From Lichenicoccus sp964247695 (GTDB lineage: Bacteria > Pseudomonadota > Alphaproteobacteria > Acetobacterales > Acetobacteraceae), in assembly GCA_964247695.1 (NCBI GenBank), contig CAXTVI010000012.1:1-64000 (forward strand): a stretch of DNA of 64,000 nt, read 5' to 3'. Of this stretch, positions 34,654 to 43,520 are shown in pieces (position 1 is the stretch's first letter; every line of letters starts with the position of its first letter). The notes beneath the pieces were generated by a model, which was given only the letters and a program-made list of their open reading frames with translations, was not told where the DNA came from and did no database searches. A program made the translations under genes and the position numbers.

Positions 34654-35939
34654 AGTCTGGTCCTTTCCTGATGGGCGGTCGTGCGGGCATGCGGCTCGCG
34701 CACTGCGACGCCGTAGATCACGGCCGACAGCACGGCGATCGCGGCTGCCAGCAGCAGCGCCGGCGTGAACGAGCCGGTGGCCTGCACCACGCCGCCGGTG
34801 ATGGCAGGCGCGCAAGCCCCGCCGAGCGAGCCGCCGATATTCTGGATCGCCTCCAGGGTCGCGACCTTGTCCGGGCTGGTGGCGACGGCTGCCATCGCCC
34901 AGCCGCAGGAGGAGGCGAGGGTGGCCGCGAACAAGGCGACGCTGATCAGCGCGATGGCCGGTGCTGCGCCATGCACGACGGCGGCGCTCGCGGTGCAGGC
35001 GGCGGTGACGAGCATGCCGGCGATCAGCGGCCACTTGCAGGACGCGACCGGCGCCATGCCGCGCCGGCTCAACTGCCGCGAGGCGGCGCCGCCCAGCACC
35101 GCGCCGAGAAAGCCGCAGCCCTGCGGCACCGCGGTCCACAGGCCGGCAGCGCGCACGCTGAGGTGACGCACGCGCTCGAGATAATCCGGCAGCCAGGTGC
35201 CGTAGAGCCAGGTCAGGTAGATCACCCCGAAGAAGCCGATCGCCATGCCCCAGGTGGTGGGCTGGCGGAACAGGACCGGCCAGCCTACGGAGGCGTGGCC
35301 GGTCGCGCCGTCATCGTCCCAAGCCCTGATGGCATCCAGCTCGCCAGCCTCGAGACCGGCATGGGCGGGGTCGCGGTAGAGCAGCTCCCAGAGCAAGGCG
35401 ATCGCGATGCCGCCGATGCCGATCAGGATGAACATCGGGCGCCAGCCATAGGCCAGCAGCAGCAGGGTGAGCAGCCCGGGCGCGATCGTGGGTCCCAGCG
35501 CCGAGGAGGCGTTGAACAGGCCGATCGGCCAGGAGCGCTCGGCCGGGGGATACCAGTTGGTGAAGACCTTGGTGCCGGCGAGATACATCGGGCTCTCGCC
35601 GATGCCGAGGGCGGCGCGCGCTGCGACGAACTGGCCGAGGCTGCCGACGAAGCCGCTGGCCGCCTGCGCCAGCGACCACAGCACCAGGCCGCCGCCAAGG
35701 ATGCGGCGGGGGCCGAACCGGTCGATCAGGATGCCGATCGGCAGTTGCGCGAGGCCGTAGGCCAGTGCGAACACCGACAGCAGCAGCCCCATCTGCGTGT
35801 CGGACAAGTGCAGGTCGCCGCGGATCGCCGAGTTGCCGATCGAGAGCGCCGAGCGGTCGAGGTAGTTCACGGTGCCGGCGACCATCAGCAGGACCAGCGC
35901 GGTCACCCGCATGCGGCGCGCGCGCGGCGATAGTGTCAT
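34650..35939 (-). CDS. MFS transporter, anion:cation symporter type
   Basis: A 429-aa transporter with 12 transmembrane segments. The start NYLDRSALSIGNSAIRGDLHLSDTQMG and the loop LIDRFGPRRILGGGLVLWSLAQ are typical of the ACS subfamily (glucarate, galactonate and similar acids). It is translationally coupled to the downstream dehydrogenase gene, so an organic or sugar acid taken up here may be reduced or oxidised by that enzyme. Only 37 bp separate its start from the convergent-facing end of the small lipoprotein gene on the same strand. Confidence 0.85.
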   Translation of the reverse strand: MTLSPRARRMRVTALVLLMVAGTVNYLDRSALSIGNSAIRGDLHLSDTQMGLLLSVFALAYGLAQLPIGILIDRFGPRRILGGGLVLWSLAQAASGFVGSLGQFVAARAALGIGESPMYLAGTKVFTNWYPPAERSWPIGLFNASSALGPTIAPGLLTLLLLAYGWRPMFILIGIGGIAIALLWELLYRDPAHAGLEAGELDAIRAWDDDGATGHASVGWPVLFRQPTTWGMAIGFFGVIYLTWLYGTWLPDYLERVRHLSVRAAGLWTAVPQGCGFLGAVLGGAASRQLSRRGMAPVASCKWPLIAGMLVTAACTASAAVVHGAAPAIALISVALFAATLASSCGWAMAAVATSPDKVATLEAIQNIGGSLGGACAPAITGGVVQATGSFTPALLLAAAIAVLSAVIYGVAVREPHARTTAHQERTRL

Positions 35940-35976
35940 GCCGGATTGCCGCCTTCAGGCGGGACCAGATGTGGCA

Positions 35977-36384
35977 TCACCTGTAGAAGCCGGGGCCCCA
36001 CATGCCCCAGTCCCAGCCGCCATCCTCGAAGCGGTCCGCGTTCATCTGCTGCTCGTCGGCGATCTGCTGCTGCTGATCGAGCAAGCGCTGCTGCAGCCGC
36101 TCCTGTCGGTAGCGCCCGTAGGCTTCCTGGCTGCCGATATACAGGCAGTTGCAGACCAGCGGATCGGCATAGAGGTAGACCACGGTGTCGCCGTGGTTGC
36201 GCTGGACGAAGTGGTGCGGCGGCAGGTGGGCAAGCGCCTGCTGGCGCGCCGCCGTGTTCGCGGGCCGGATACTGAAGCCGGCCGCGGCGAGCAGGTCCTC
36301 GCGCTGCTCGACCCGTTCCTGCGGCGTGGTGCAGGCGGCGAGCGTGAGCACGGCCATGATGGCGGGCACGAGTTTGAGAGACAT
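35977..36384 (-). CDS. Small predicted lipoprotein of unknown function
   Basis: A 135-aa protein with a lipoprotein signal peptide MSLKLVPAIMAVLTLAAC, the lipobox being LAAC with Cys18. After processing it has a soluble part with HFVQRNHGDTVVYLYADPLVCNCLYIG in the middle and a Gln-rich helix (RLQQRLLDQQQQIADEQQ) before a Gly/Trp-rich end (DWGMWGPGFYR). The frame is open over 1007 codons because it runs antisense through parC; only the part from 36384 is supported, by the lipobox and the divergent position to parC (141 bp). Confidence 0.75.
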   Translation of the reverse strand: MSLKLVPAIMAVLTLAACTTPQERVEQREDLLAAAGFSIRPANTAARQQALAHLPPHHFVQRNHGDTVVYLYADPLVCNCLYIGSQEAYGRYRQERLQQRLLDQQQQIADEQQMNADRFEDGGWDWGMWGPGFYR

Positions 36385-36525
36385 CGGACAGGGCTCCAGG
36401 TGAGCAGGTTCGGCGTGGAACGCAGGCCACGGCGCGCGGGCTTCGAAGTCCGGCACCCGTCCCGAAGTTGCCGACGAGGCGGTCTTCATGGTTTGTTCCG
36501 GATCGGACAGTTGCAGGGACCATAG

Positions 36526-38751
36526 ATGGCCGATCCGCTGGCAGGGCATATCGAGGACACCAGGCTCGCCGACGCGCTGAGCGAGCGCTACCTCGCCTAT
36601 GCGATGTCCACCATCATGTCGCGCTCGCTGCCGGACGTGCGCGACGGGCTCAAGCCGGTGCATCGCCGGCTGCTGTATGCCATGCAGCAGCTCCGGCTCG
36701 ATCCCACCGCGGGCTTCAAGAAATGCGCCCGCGTCGTCGGCGACGTGATCGGCAAGTATCATCCGCACGGCGATGCCTCCGTCTACGAGGCGCTGGTGCG
36801 GCTCGCGCAGGAATTCGCGCAGCGCTACCCGCTGGTCGAGGGGCAGGGAAATTTCGGCTCCATCGACGGCGATAACGCGGCGGCCATGCGCTACACCGAG
36901 GCGCGCCTCACCGAGGTCGCGCGCGCGCTGCTCGACGGCATCGAGGACGATGCGGTCGACCTGCGCCCGACCTATGATGGCGAGGAGCAGGAGCCGGTGG
37001 TGCTGCCCGGCGCCTTCCCGAACCTGCTGGCGAACGGCGCCGCCGGCATCGCGGTCGGCATGGCGACCAGCATTCCGCCGCACAATGCGGGCGAGGTCTG
37101 CGCCGCCGCCCTGCTGATGGTGCGCGATCCCGAGGTCCCCCTCGAGGCACTGCTGGCGGCGATGCCGGGGCCGGACTTCCCGACCGGCGGCGTCATTGTC
37201 GAGGATGCCTCCGCCATGCGCCAGGCCTACGAGACCGGGCGCGGCGGCTTCCGGCTCCGGGCGCGCTGGAGCGTCGAGCAGGGGCGGTTCGGGACCTGGA
37301 CCGTGGTGGTCACCGAGATCCCGTACCAGGTGCAGAAGTCCCGCCTGATCGAGCAGATCGCCGAGCTGCTGGAACAGAAGAAGCTGCCGCTGCTGGGCGA
37401 CGTGCGCGACGAGAGCACCACCGAGGTGCGCCTCGTGCTGGAGCCGAAGACTCGCGGCGTCGAGCCGGAAGTGCTGATGGAGACCTTGTTCCGGGCGACG
37501 CAGCTCGAGACGCGGTTCGGGCTCAACATGAACGTGCTCGGCGCCGACCGGGTGCCGCGCGTGATGGGGCTGCGCGAGGTGCTGCGCGCCTGGCTCGACC
37601 ATCGCCACGAGGTGCTGCTGCGTCGCTCGCGGCATCGTCTGGCGGCTTTGGACCGGCGCCTCGAGGTACTGGACGGGTTCCTTGCGGTCTATCTCAACCT
37701 CGACGAGGTGATCCGCATCGTGCGCGAGGAGGACGATGCCAGGGCGGCCCTGGTCGCCGCCTTCACCCTGACCGAGACCCAGGCGGAGGCGATCCTCAAC
37801 ATGCGGCTGCGCTCCCTGCGCCGCCTGGAGGAGATCGAGATCCAGAAGGAGCACGCCTCGCTGACCCGCGAACGCGGCGAGCTGGCCAGGCTGCTGGAGC
37901 GCGAGCCGCTGCGCTGGTCCCGGATCGCCACCGAGCTCGAGGCGACGCGCAAGAAGTTCGGCTCGGGGCTGCTCGGCACTCGGCGCAGCACGCTGGCGGA
38001 GCCGCCGACGCCGGTGGACATCTCGCAGATCAGCGCCGTGGAGCGTGAGCCGGTGACGGTGATCCTGTCCGAGAAGGGCTGGATCCGGGCGGTGCGCGGC
38101 CATGCGATCGACCTGTCGGCGCAGAAGTTCAAGGAGGGCGACGGGCTCGAGCGCAGCCTGGAATGCTGGACCACCGACCGGCTGTGCGGGTTCGCCACCG
38201 ACGGCCGCGCCTTCACGCTGCGCGCCTCCGAGCTGCCGCGCGGGCGCGGCGACGGCCAGCCGATCCGGTTGATGGTCGAGCTGTCCAACGAGGAGCGGCT
38301 GATCGCGCTGTTCGTGGTGGCCGACGGCGCGCGCTGGCTGGTCGCGTCGGCCGGCGGCCGTGGCCTGCTGGTGAAGTCCGAGGACCTGCTGGCCGAGAAG
38401 CGCACCGGCCGGCAGGTGCTGAACCTCAAGCCGGGCGAACGCGCGGCGCTGTGCGTGCGCGTGGCCGGCGATCATGTCGCCCTGCTGGGCAGCAACCGCC
38501 GGCTGCTGATCTTCCCGACGAGGGAGGTGCCGGAACTGACGCGCGGCACCGGCGTCGCGCTGCAGAAATTCCCGAACCTGCAGAAAGCCGGAGAGGGGGC
38601 GCTCAAGGAGATACGCTTCTTCGATCAGGCTTCCGGGCTGGTCTGGCACGAAGGCGTGCGGCCACGCGCGATAGCCGATCTTGCGGAGTGGCTCGGCAAG
38701 CGTGGCGACCCGGGGCGGACGGCGCCAGTGTGGGTGACTCGCAAGGCGTGA
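36526..38751 (+). CDS. parC: DNA topoisomerase IV subunit A
   Basis: Catalytic subunit (741 aa) of the decatenase ParCE. The N-terminal part has RYLAYAMSTIMSRSLPDVRDGLKPVHRR. The active-site Tyr is in MRYTEARLTEVA (near residue 126). The quinolone-region equivalent is KYHPHGDASVYEALVRLAQ. The short C-terminal beta-pinwheel blades and the lack of a GyrA box identify ParC rather than GyrA. The SD is AGGGACC about 7 nt upstream. Confidence 0.95.
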   Translation: MADPLAGHIEDTRLADALSERYLAYAMSTIMSRSLPDVRDGLKPVHRRLLYAMQQLRLDPTAGFKKCARVVGDVIGKYHPHGDASVYEALVRLAQEFAQRYPLVEGQGNFGSIDGDNAAAMRYTEARLTEVARALLDGIEDDAVDLRPTYDGEEQEPVVLPGAFPNLLANGAAGIAVGMATSIPPHNAGEVCAAALLMVRDPEVPLEALLAAMPGPDFPTGGVIVEDASAMRQAYETGRGGFRLRARWSVEQGRFGTWTVVVTEIPYQVQKSRLIEQIAELLEQKKLPLLGDVRDESTTEVRLVLEPKTRGVEPEVLMETLFRATQLETRFGLNMNVLGADRVPRVMGLREVLRAWLDHRHEVLLRRSRHRLAALDRRLEVLDGFLAVYLNLDEVIRIVREEDDARAALVAAFTLTETQAEAILNMRLRSLRRLEEIEIQKEHASLTRERGELARLLEREPLRWSRIATELEATRKKFGSGLLGTRRSTLAEPPTPVDISQISAVEREPVTVILSEKGWIRAVRGHAIDLSAQKFKEGDGLERSLECWTTDRLCGFATDGRAFTLRASELPRGRGDGQPIRLMVELSNEERLIALFVVADGARWLVASAGGRGLLVKSEDLLAEKRTGRQVLNLKPGERAALCVRVAGDHVALLGSNRRLLIFPTREVPELTRGTGVALQKFPNLQKAGEGALKEIRFFDQASGLVWHEGVRPRAIADLAEWLGKRGDPGRTAPVWVTRKA

Positions 38752-38860
38752 TCCGCCGACCGAAGTGTCGATGACGGATCGAATTCGCTGCCGGGCGGCG
38801 TGGTGACGGGCTAGGTTGCCGCAGCCGGCAGCCAGCCCGGCCGCAACAGCCGGGTGCAGG

Positions 38861-40303
38861 ATGAACGAGCGCATGCTTGCGTCCATCGGCCGGCGGATGA
38901 GCGTGCCGGAGCTGGAGATGCTGCTGCTCGAGCGCATCGCGCGGCGGCGGCCGGCCTCCATCGTCCGCTTCAACGATGGCGAGGCCAAGCTGGTCGGCAC
39001 CCCCGCCTTCTACGCGCAGAGCCAGCTCACCCGGATGCTGGAACGCTGGTTCCGCGACAACCGGCTGAGCCTCGGGCAACTGGAACGCCTGCGCACCGAC
39101 CTTGCGGCTGCGATCCTGAATGCCGACGTGGTCGGCTGTCCCGATGCCGACTGGCCGGAGGAGTTCGCGCGGGCCAATGCGGTGCTGGCGTCCCTCGCAA
39201 TAGGGCGTCCGCTCGCCACCGTGCTGGTGAACTTTCCGCAGGTGATGATCCTGGACGGGTTCCTGCAGAAGACGCTGACCGGCATCGACTTCCTGGGACT
39301 GGTGACTTCGCGCGACGTGCGCGGCGTGGTCCGGCACATGCTCGACCCGCGCCAGGTGGCATGGCATCGCGTGCCGGAGCAGGCGCTGTTCTGCTACCAG
39401 CCGCATTTGCCGCGGCACTTTCCGGAGCTGTTCGATTTCCTCTGTGCCTCGATCGAGGTGCCGTTCCAGGGAGCGGTGTTCCTGGTCGGCGCGGGACCGT
39501 GCGGAAAGATCTATTGCGACGTGATCAAGCGACGCGGCGGGATCGCCATCGATATCGGCAGCGTGTTCGACGTCTGGGCCGGCCGGCTGACCCGGCCGGA
39601 GATGGATTTCACGCCGGTGCGCAGCTACTATGAGCGTGTTGTCGCGGTGCCGTCGCCGCGCGACGACGATGTGCTGGCACTCGCCGAGATCCACCAGAAC
39701 GACGGCGACCTCGGACGCGGCATCGACCTGCTGCGCATGGTGCTGCGGCTGCGGCCGGGCTCGGTGCCGCTGACGCTCAAATGCATCGAGTGCCTGCTGC
39801 TGGTCGGCGACCTGCCGTCGGCTAAGGGGCTATTCGAGGCGCTTGCCCAGTCGGGGACACCGGGCACGGCTTTGTCGCGCGCCGCGGCCCGGCTGTTCCT
39901 GCAGCACGGGCACCCCATGGTGGCGAGCGAGATCGTGGCGCAGGCATTGTACGTGGACCCGACCGACATCATGATGCTGCGCCTCGCGCTGACTTTGTTC
40001 GCCAGGTCGGACGTTGCCGTCGCGGCGCGGCTGCATGCCGACCTGGTGCTGGCCGCGATCGCGGCCCTGCAGGCGCAGCCGGACGACCACATGCTCTGCT
40101 TCGCCTTCGCGTGCTATCTCGGTGCCAGCGGCGATGTCGCGCAGGCGATACGCTGGGGCGAGCGCGCGCTCGGGCTGTTTCCGATCGAGATCGGATACTA
40201 CCCGCCGGTGATCGACTGGCTGGGCTATGTCGGCCGCGGTCCGGAGGCGGCGACGCTGGCGCAGGCGATGGCGGCACTCGATGCTCCCGCGCAAGCCGCT
40301 TGA
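38861..40303 (+). CDS. GT-D type glycosyltransferase domain protein with a C-terminal TPR-like part
   Basis: A 480-aa protein. The N-terminal half (about 1-260) has the GT-D fold signature RPASIVRFNDGEAKLVG, in which the Asp-Gly-Glu triad binds the sugar nucleotide, and the terminal block VFLVGAGPCGKIYCDVIKRRGGIAIDIGSVFDVWAG. The C-terminal half (about 270-480) looks like tetratricopeptide/helical repeats (LAEIHQNDGDLGRGIDLLRM, LLLVGDLPSAKGLFEAL). The start at 38861 (MNERMLASIG) gives the signature near residue 33. There is no visible glycan cluster directly around it: parC lies upstream and bpt is convergent. Confidence 0.7.
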   Translation: MNERMLASIGRRMSVPELEMLLLERIARRRPASIVRFNDGEAKLVGTPAFYAQSQLTRMLERWFRDNRLSLGQLERLRTDLAAAILNADVVGCPDADWPEEFARANAVLASLAIGRPLATVLVNFPQVMILDGFLQKTLTGIDFLGLVTSRDVRGVVRHMLDPRQVAWHRVPEQALFCYQPHLPRHFPELFDFLCASIEVPFQGAVFLVGAGPCGKIYCDVIKRRGGIAIDIGSVFDVWAGRLTRPEMDFTPVRSYYERVVAVPSPRDDDVLALAEIHQNDGDLGRGIDLLRMVLRLRPGSVPLTLKCIECLLLVGDLPSAKGLFEALAQSGTPGTALSRAAARLFLQHGHPMVASEIVAQALYVDPTDIMMLRLALTLFARSDVAVAARLHADLVLAAIAALQAQPDDHMLCFAFACYLGASGDVAQAIRWGERALGLFPIEIGYYPPVIDWLGYVGRGPEAATLAQAMAALDAPAQAA

Positions 40304-40319
40304 GCTGACTACCCGATGC

Positions 40320-41054
40320 TCAACTTCCCGGAGGCTGCTCCAGCAGGCGCCAGGCTCCGCCGGCGAGGATCTCGGTCGGGCGGAAGCGCGCCTTGTAAGC
40401 CATCTTGCGGCTGTCGGCGACCCAGTAGCCGAGATAGACATAGGGCAGGTCGAGCAGGCGGGCGCGCTCGATCAGCCAGGTGATCGCGAAGCTGCCGAGC
40501 GAGCGGCTGGCGCGGTCGGCTGAGAAGAAGCTGTAGACGGCGGAGAGGCCGTCCCCGAGCCGGTCGGTCAGGCAGACCCCGATCAGGCTGTCGTCGGGCT
40601 CGCGGAACTCGACCAGGAAGGTCTCGATCGGGGTGTCCTCGATCATCGCGCGGTAGTCGTAGAAGCTCATGCCGGCCATGTCGCCGTCGCCGTGGCGCGC
40701 CTGCTGGTAGCGCTGGAACAGCGCGTACTGCTCGGTCGTGGCACGCGCCGGAACCTCGAAGCCCTCGACTCCGGCATTGCGCCGGATGATGCGCTTGAGC
40801 GTGCGGCCGGGCGTGAACAACGCAACCGGGATGCGGATCGGCACGCACGCGTTGCAGGCCGGGCAGACCGGTGCGTAGGCGATGTTGTGGCTGCGCCTGA
40901 AGCCTGCGCGGGACAGCCGGTCATGCAGGTTCTCCGCATCCGGCCCGGTGATCTCGGTCACCACCTTGCGCTCGGTGCGGCCGGCAACATAAGGGCAGGG
41001 CAACGGTGCGGTCGTGTAGAAGAATTGCGGCCGTCGCGGCGCCGTGTAGGTCAT
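40320..41054 (-). CDS. bpt: Aspartate/glutamate leucyltransferase (Bpt)
   Basis: A 244-aa aminoacyl-tRNA:protein transferase of the N-degron pathway, which adds Leu to N-terminal Asp/Glu so ClpS/ClpAP can degrade the protein. The ATE N-terminal domain has CPYVAGRTERKVVTEI and the CPACNACVPIRIPV cysteine cluster. The C-terminal GNAT-like domain has SFFSADRASRSLGSFAITW and YVYLGYWVADSRKMAYKARFRP. The size and these blocks fit Bpt rather than the longer eukaryotic Ate1. Confidence 0.92.
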   Translation of the reverse strand: MTYTAPRRPQFFYTTAPLPCPYVAGRTERKVVTEITGPDAENLHDRLSRAGFRRSHNIAYAPVCPACNACVPIRIPVALFTPGRTLKRIIRRNAGVEGFEVPARATTEQYALFQRYQQARHGDGDMAGMSFYDYRAMIEDTPIETFLVEFREPDDSLIGVCLTDRLGDGLSAVYSFFSADRASRSLGSFAITWLIERARLLDLPYVYLGYWVADSRKMAYKARFRPTEILAGGAWRLLEQPPGS

Positions 41055-41126
41055 GCGGCAACCGGGATCATGCTCGGATTCGGCTCATGTGTCTGGCAAG
41101 ACCTCGTCCACTTGTTGAACTCGAAC

Positions 41127-43520
41127 CTACGGAAGCAATGTCGCTGCAGCGGATATGGTGACGGGCCGCTCAGGGATCATCATGCTATCGCCACTCGCCC
41201 ACCGGTGCATCAAATTCCACGCCCTGGCAGACAGCCAGTTCCCGGATTGTCCGGGGGTCGCGATGTAACGGCTGCGCCGGGGGTCGGCGAGGTCGTAGAC
41301 ACCGCGATAGGCGGCGCCGTGGGTCGCGGTGAGGTCGCCGAGGCTGCCGTTGCCGGCCCGGAACAGGGTGGTGTCGTCGCCGGGGATCGCAATCGTGCGT
41401 CGCGCGACGCGGCCCGCCAGCGGCAGGGCATGCAGGAAGGCATTCTCGAACACCGCCACGTGCGGGCCGGACCAGCGCCAGGTATGCGGGTTCTCGCCCT
41501 GGCTCGCCGCGATGGCGGCGGTCGCTTCGTCGAGGGCGCGCAGCAAGGCCCGGTCGCAGTCGGGGCATTCGGCGCGACCGACGTCCGAGAGCAGGAATGC
41601 AGTGAAATCCGGCCAGGGTCCGATAATTCCCTGGTCGATGCCGCCCTCGCGCAGCCGGTCGGCGACGAAGCGCTGCATCCAGGCATTGAAGATCAGCGGC
41701 TGCGGCGCCTCGGCCGACATGCGCCCGTCCCAGTCGGCGAGCAAGCCGAGCGCTGCGGCAGCCCGGCTGGTCGCGGGCGGCCGCAGGCGGCGCGCGAGCA
41801 GGCCCGGCAGCGTGGCGCTGGCAAAGGCGCTGGTGACGTCCGTCTGCATGCGCACGAAATCATCCACATCGTAGCGCGGCGATCGTTCGAGCAGGGCGCG
41901 GATGCGTCGGGCGCGCCAGTCGCCGGGCCAGTCGCGCCCCATGTCGATCGGGAACCCGGGCCCGGCGGTGCGCTCGTTGCCGTTCAGCAGGTGGCCGCTG
42001 GCGGAGCCCACGACGTGTGGCAGCGCCTCGCCGGAGGCGGCACCGATCCAGTCATGCGCGCCGTTCGCACCGTCGACGGGAAAGCTGCCGTCTCCTGCGC
42101 GGCGGAGCGGCACCATCCCGGTGGTGAACAGCGCGATCCGGCTGCGGTCGGCGACCAGCAGGTTCTGCACCGGGGCGGCACTCGTGGCGGCAGCCTGGCC
42201 TGCCTGGTCGATACCGGTCGCATTGTCGAGGGCGGCGAGTCCGGCGGCGATGTCCTGGTGCTCCGCCGTGGTCGGGGCGAGCGCCTCCATCGCGACCGCC
42301 AGCAGCCGGCCATGCGGGTCCGGCACCGCGTCGCTGATCACCGGCCCGTGCCGGGTCGCGCGTACCGTAATCACCACGTCCGGCCGGCCACGGACCCGGA
42401 TGCGCTCGGTGCGGATCGTGAACGGGCGCGGGCCGTCCGGGGTCATGTAGCCGCCACCCGGCGCGGGATGCTCGATGAACAGGTCCTGGGTGTCGGCCTC
42501 GTTGCTGGTGAAGCTCCAGGCGATGTGGGTGTTCTGGCCGAGCACCAGGAACGGCGCGCCGGGGGCGGTGGCGCCGGTCAGCACGCCGCCGGGCCGGGAG
42601 ATCCGGGCGAGGTACCATATGCCGGGGAAGCCGAGTGCCAGGTGCGGATCGCCGGCCAGCAGCGGGGCGCCGGTGGTGCTGTGGGCGCCGTCGACCGCCC
42701 ACTCGTCGGAGGCCTCGCTGGGCAGGGTGTAGGCGGCCGGAAAGCGCGGCAGGCTCTTGTCGAGGTCCGAGGCGAGGCGGCGCAGCACCGGATCCGCCGT
42801 GGGCTGCTGCCATGACGCCTGCGGCGGCAACGCCGACGCCTGCGCCGGCTGCAGGGCAAGCTGGCGCTGCAGGGGAATGTGGTCGGACGACGCCAGGCGC
42901 GCCAGCTCGGTGCGCCAGTTGCCGCCCAGCGTGAGCGCCATCAGCCGGCCCCAGAGGAGGCTGTCCACCGGCGTCCACGGCTCGGGTGCGCCGAGCAGCA
43001 GGAACTCGGGAGCGATGAAGCGGCCGCGCGCGGCAATCTCGGCATTGACGCCGCGCGCATAGGCGTCGAGCAGCGCCCGTGTGGTAGCAGGCAGCACCGT
43101 ATAGGCGGCAGCGGCGCGTTCGCGCACGCCGAGCACCCGCATCATGCGGTCGATCGGCAGGCCGGCGGGCCCCGCGATCTCTGCGACGCGACCGGAGCCG
43201 ACCCGGCGCATCAGCTCCATCTGGAACATGCGGTCGCGGGCGTGCAGGAAACCCAATGCCGCTGCCGCATCCTCGGCGGTGGCGGCGGTGATGTGCGGAA
43301 TGCCGTAGCCGTCGAGACTGACGCTGACCGGATGCGAGAGATCCGCGATGCGCAGGGTCTGGCTGGTCGGCGGCAATGTCCACCAGAACGCCGCCGCGGC
43401 ACCGCACAGGAGCAGCAGCAGGAAGGCGGCGGCTGCGCCGCCGAGGCGGATCGCCAGTCTCAGGCGAGTCGCTCGGCGAGGTGAAGGATCGTCTTCAGGC
43501 GAGCCGCTCCGCGGCATCAA
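41127..43520 (-). CDS. Penicillin acylase family protein (Ntn hydrolase)
   Basis: A 797-aa precursor of the penicillin G acylase/AHL acylase family, self-processed into alpha and beta chains. An N-terminal membrane anchor or signal is at about 22-47. The alpha part has YGIPHITAATAEDAAAALGFLHARDRMFQMELMRR. The nucleophile is Ser271 in EASDEWAVDGAHSTTG, the predicted beta-chain N-terminus. The motif is usually SNxW, so Asp272 in place of Asn is a variation. The later block LGQNTHIAWSFTSNEADTQDL gives the oxyanion-hole Asn. The substrate could be acyl-homoserine lactones or another amide. Its start overlaps the hemB 3' end by 26 bp. Confidence 0.85.
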   Translation of the reverse strand: MMPRSGSPEDDPSPRRATRLRLAIRLGGAAAAFLLLLLCGAAAAFWWTLPPTSQTLRIADLSHPVSVSLDGYGIPHITAATAEDAAAALGFLHARDRMFQMELMRRVGSGRVAEIAGPAGLPIDRMMRVLGVRERAAAAYTVLPATTRALLDAYARGVNAEIAARGRFIAPEFLLLGAPEPWTPVDSLLWGRLMALTLGGNWRTELARLASSDHIPLQRQLALQPAQASALPPQASWQQPTADPVLRRLASDLDKSLPRFPAAYTLPSEASDEWAVDGAHSTTGAPLLAGDPHLALGFPGIWYLARISRPGGVLTGATAPGAPFLVLGQNTHIAWSFTSNEADTQDLFIEHPAPGGGYMTPDGPRPFTIRTERIRVRGRPDVVITVRATRHGPVISDAVPDPHGRLLAVAMEALAPTTAEHQDIAAGLAALDNATGIDQAGQAAATSAAPVQNLLVADRSRIALFTTGMVPLRRAGDGSFPVDGANGAHDWIGAASGEALPHVVGSASGHLLNGNERTAGPGFPIDMGRDWPGDWRARRIRALLERSPRYDVDDFVRMQTDVTSAFASATLPGLLARRLRPPATSRAAAALGLLADWDGRMSAEAPQPLIFNAWMQRFVADRLREGGIDQGIIGPWPDFTAFLLSDVGRAECPDCDRALLRALDEATAAIAASQGENPHTWRWSGPHVAVFENAFLHALPLAGRVARRTIAIPGDDTTLFRAGNGSLGDLTATHGAAYRGVYDLADPRRSRYIATPGQSGNWLSARAWNLMHRWASGDSMMIPERPVTISAAATLLP

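Noticed and set aside
36385..39000. The long upstream extension of the small lipoprotein frame (1007 codons in all) antisense to parC.
   Set aside because: Only the last 135 codons have a lipobox and a sensible start. The rest is a GC-driven shadow of parC.
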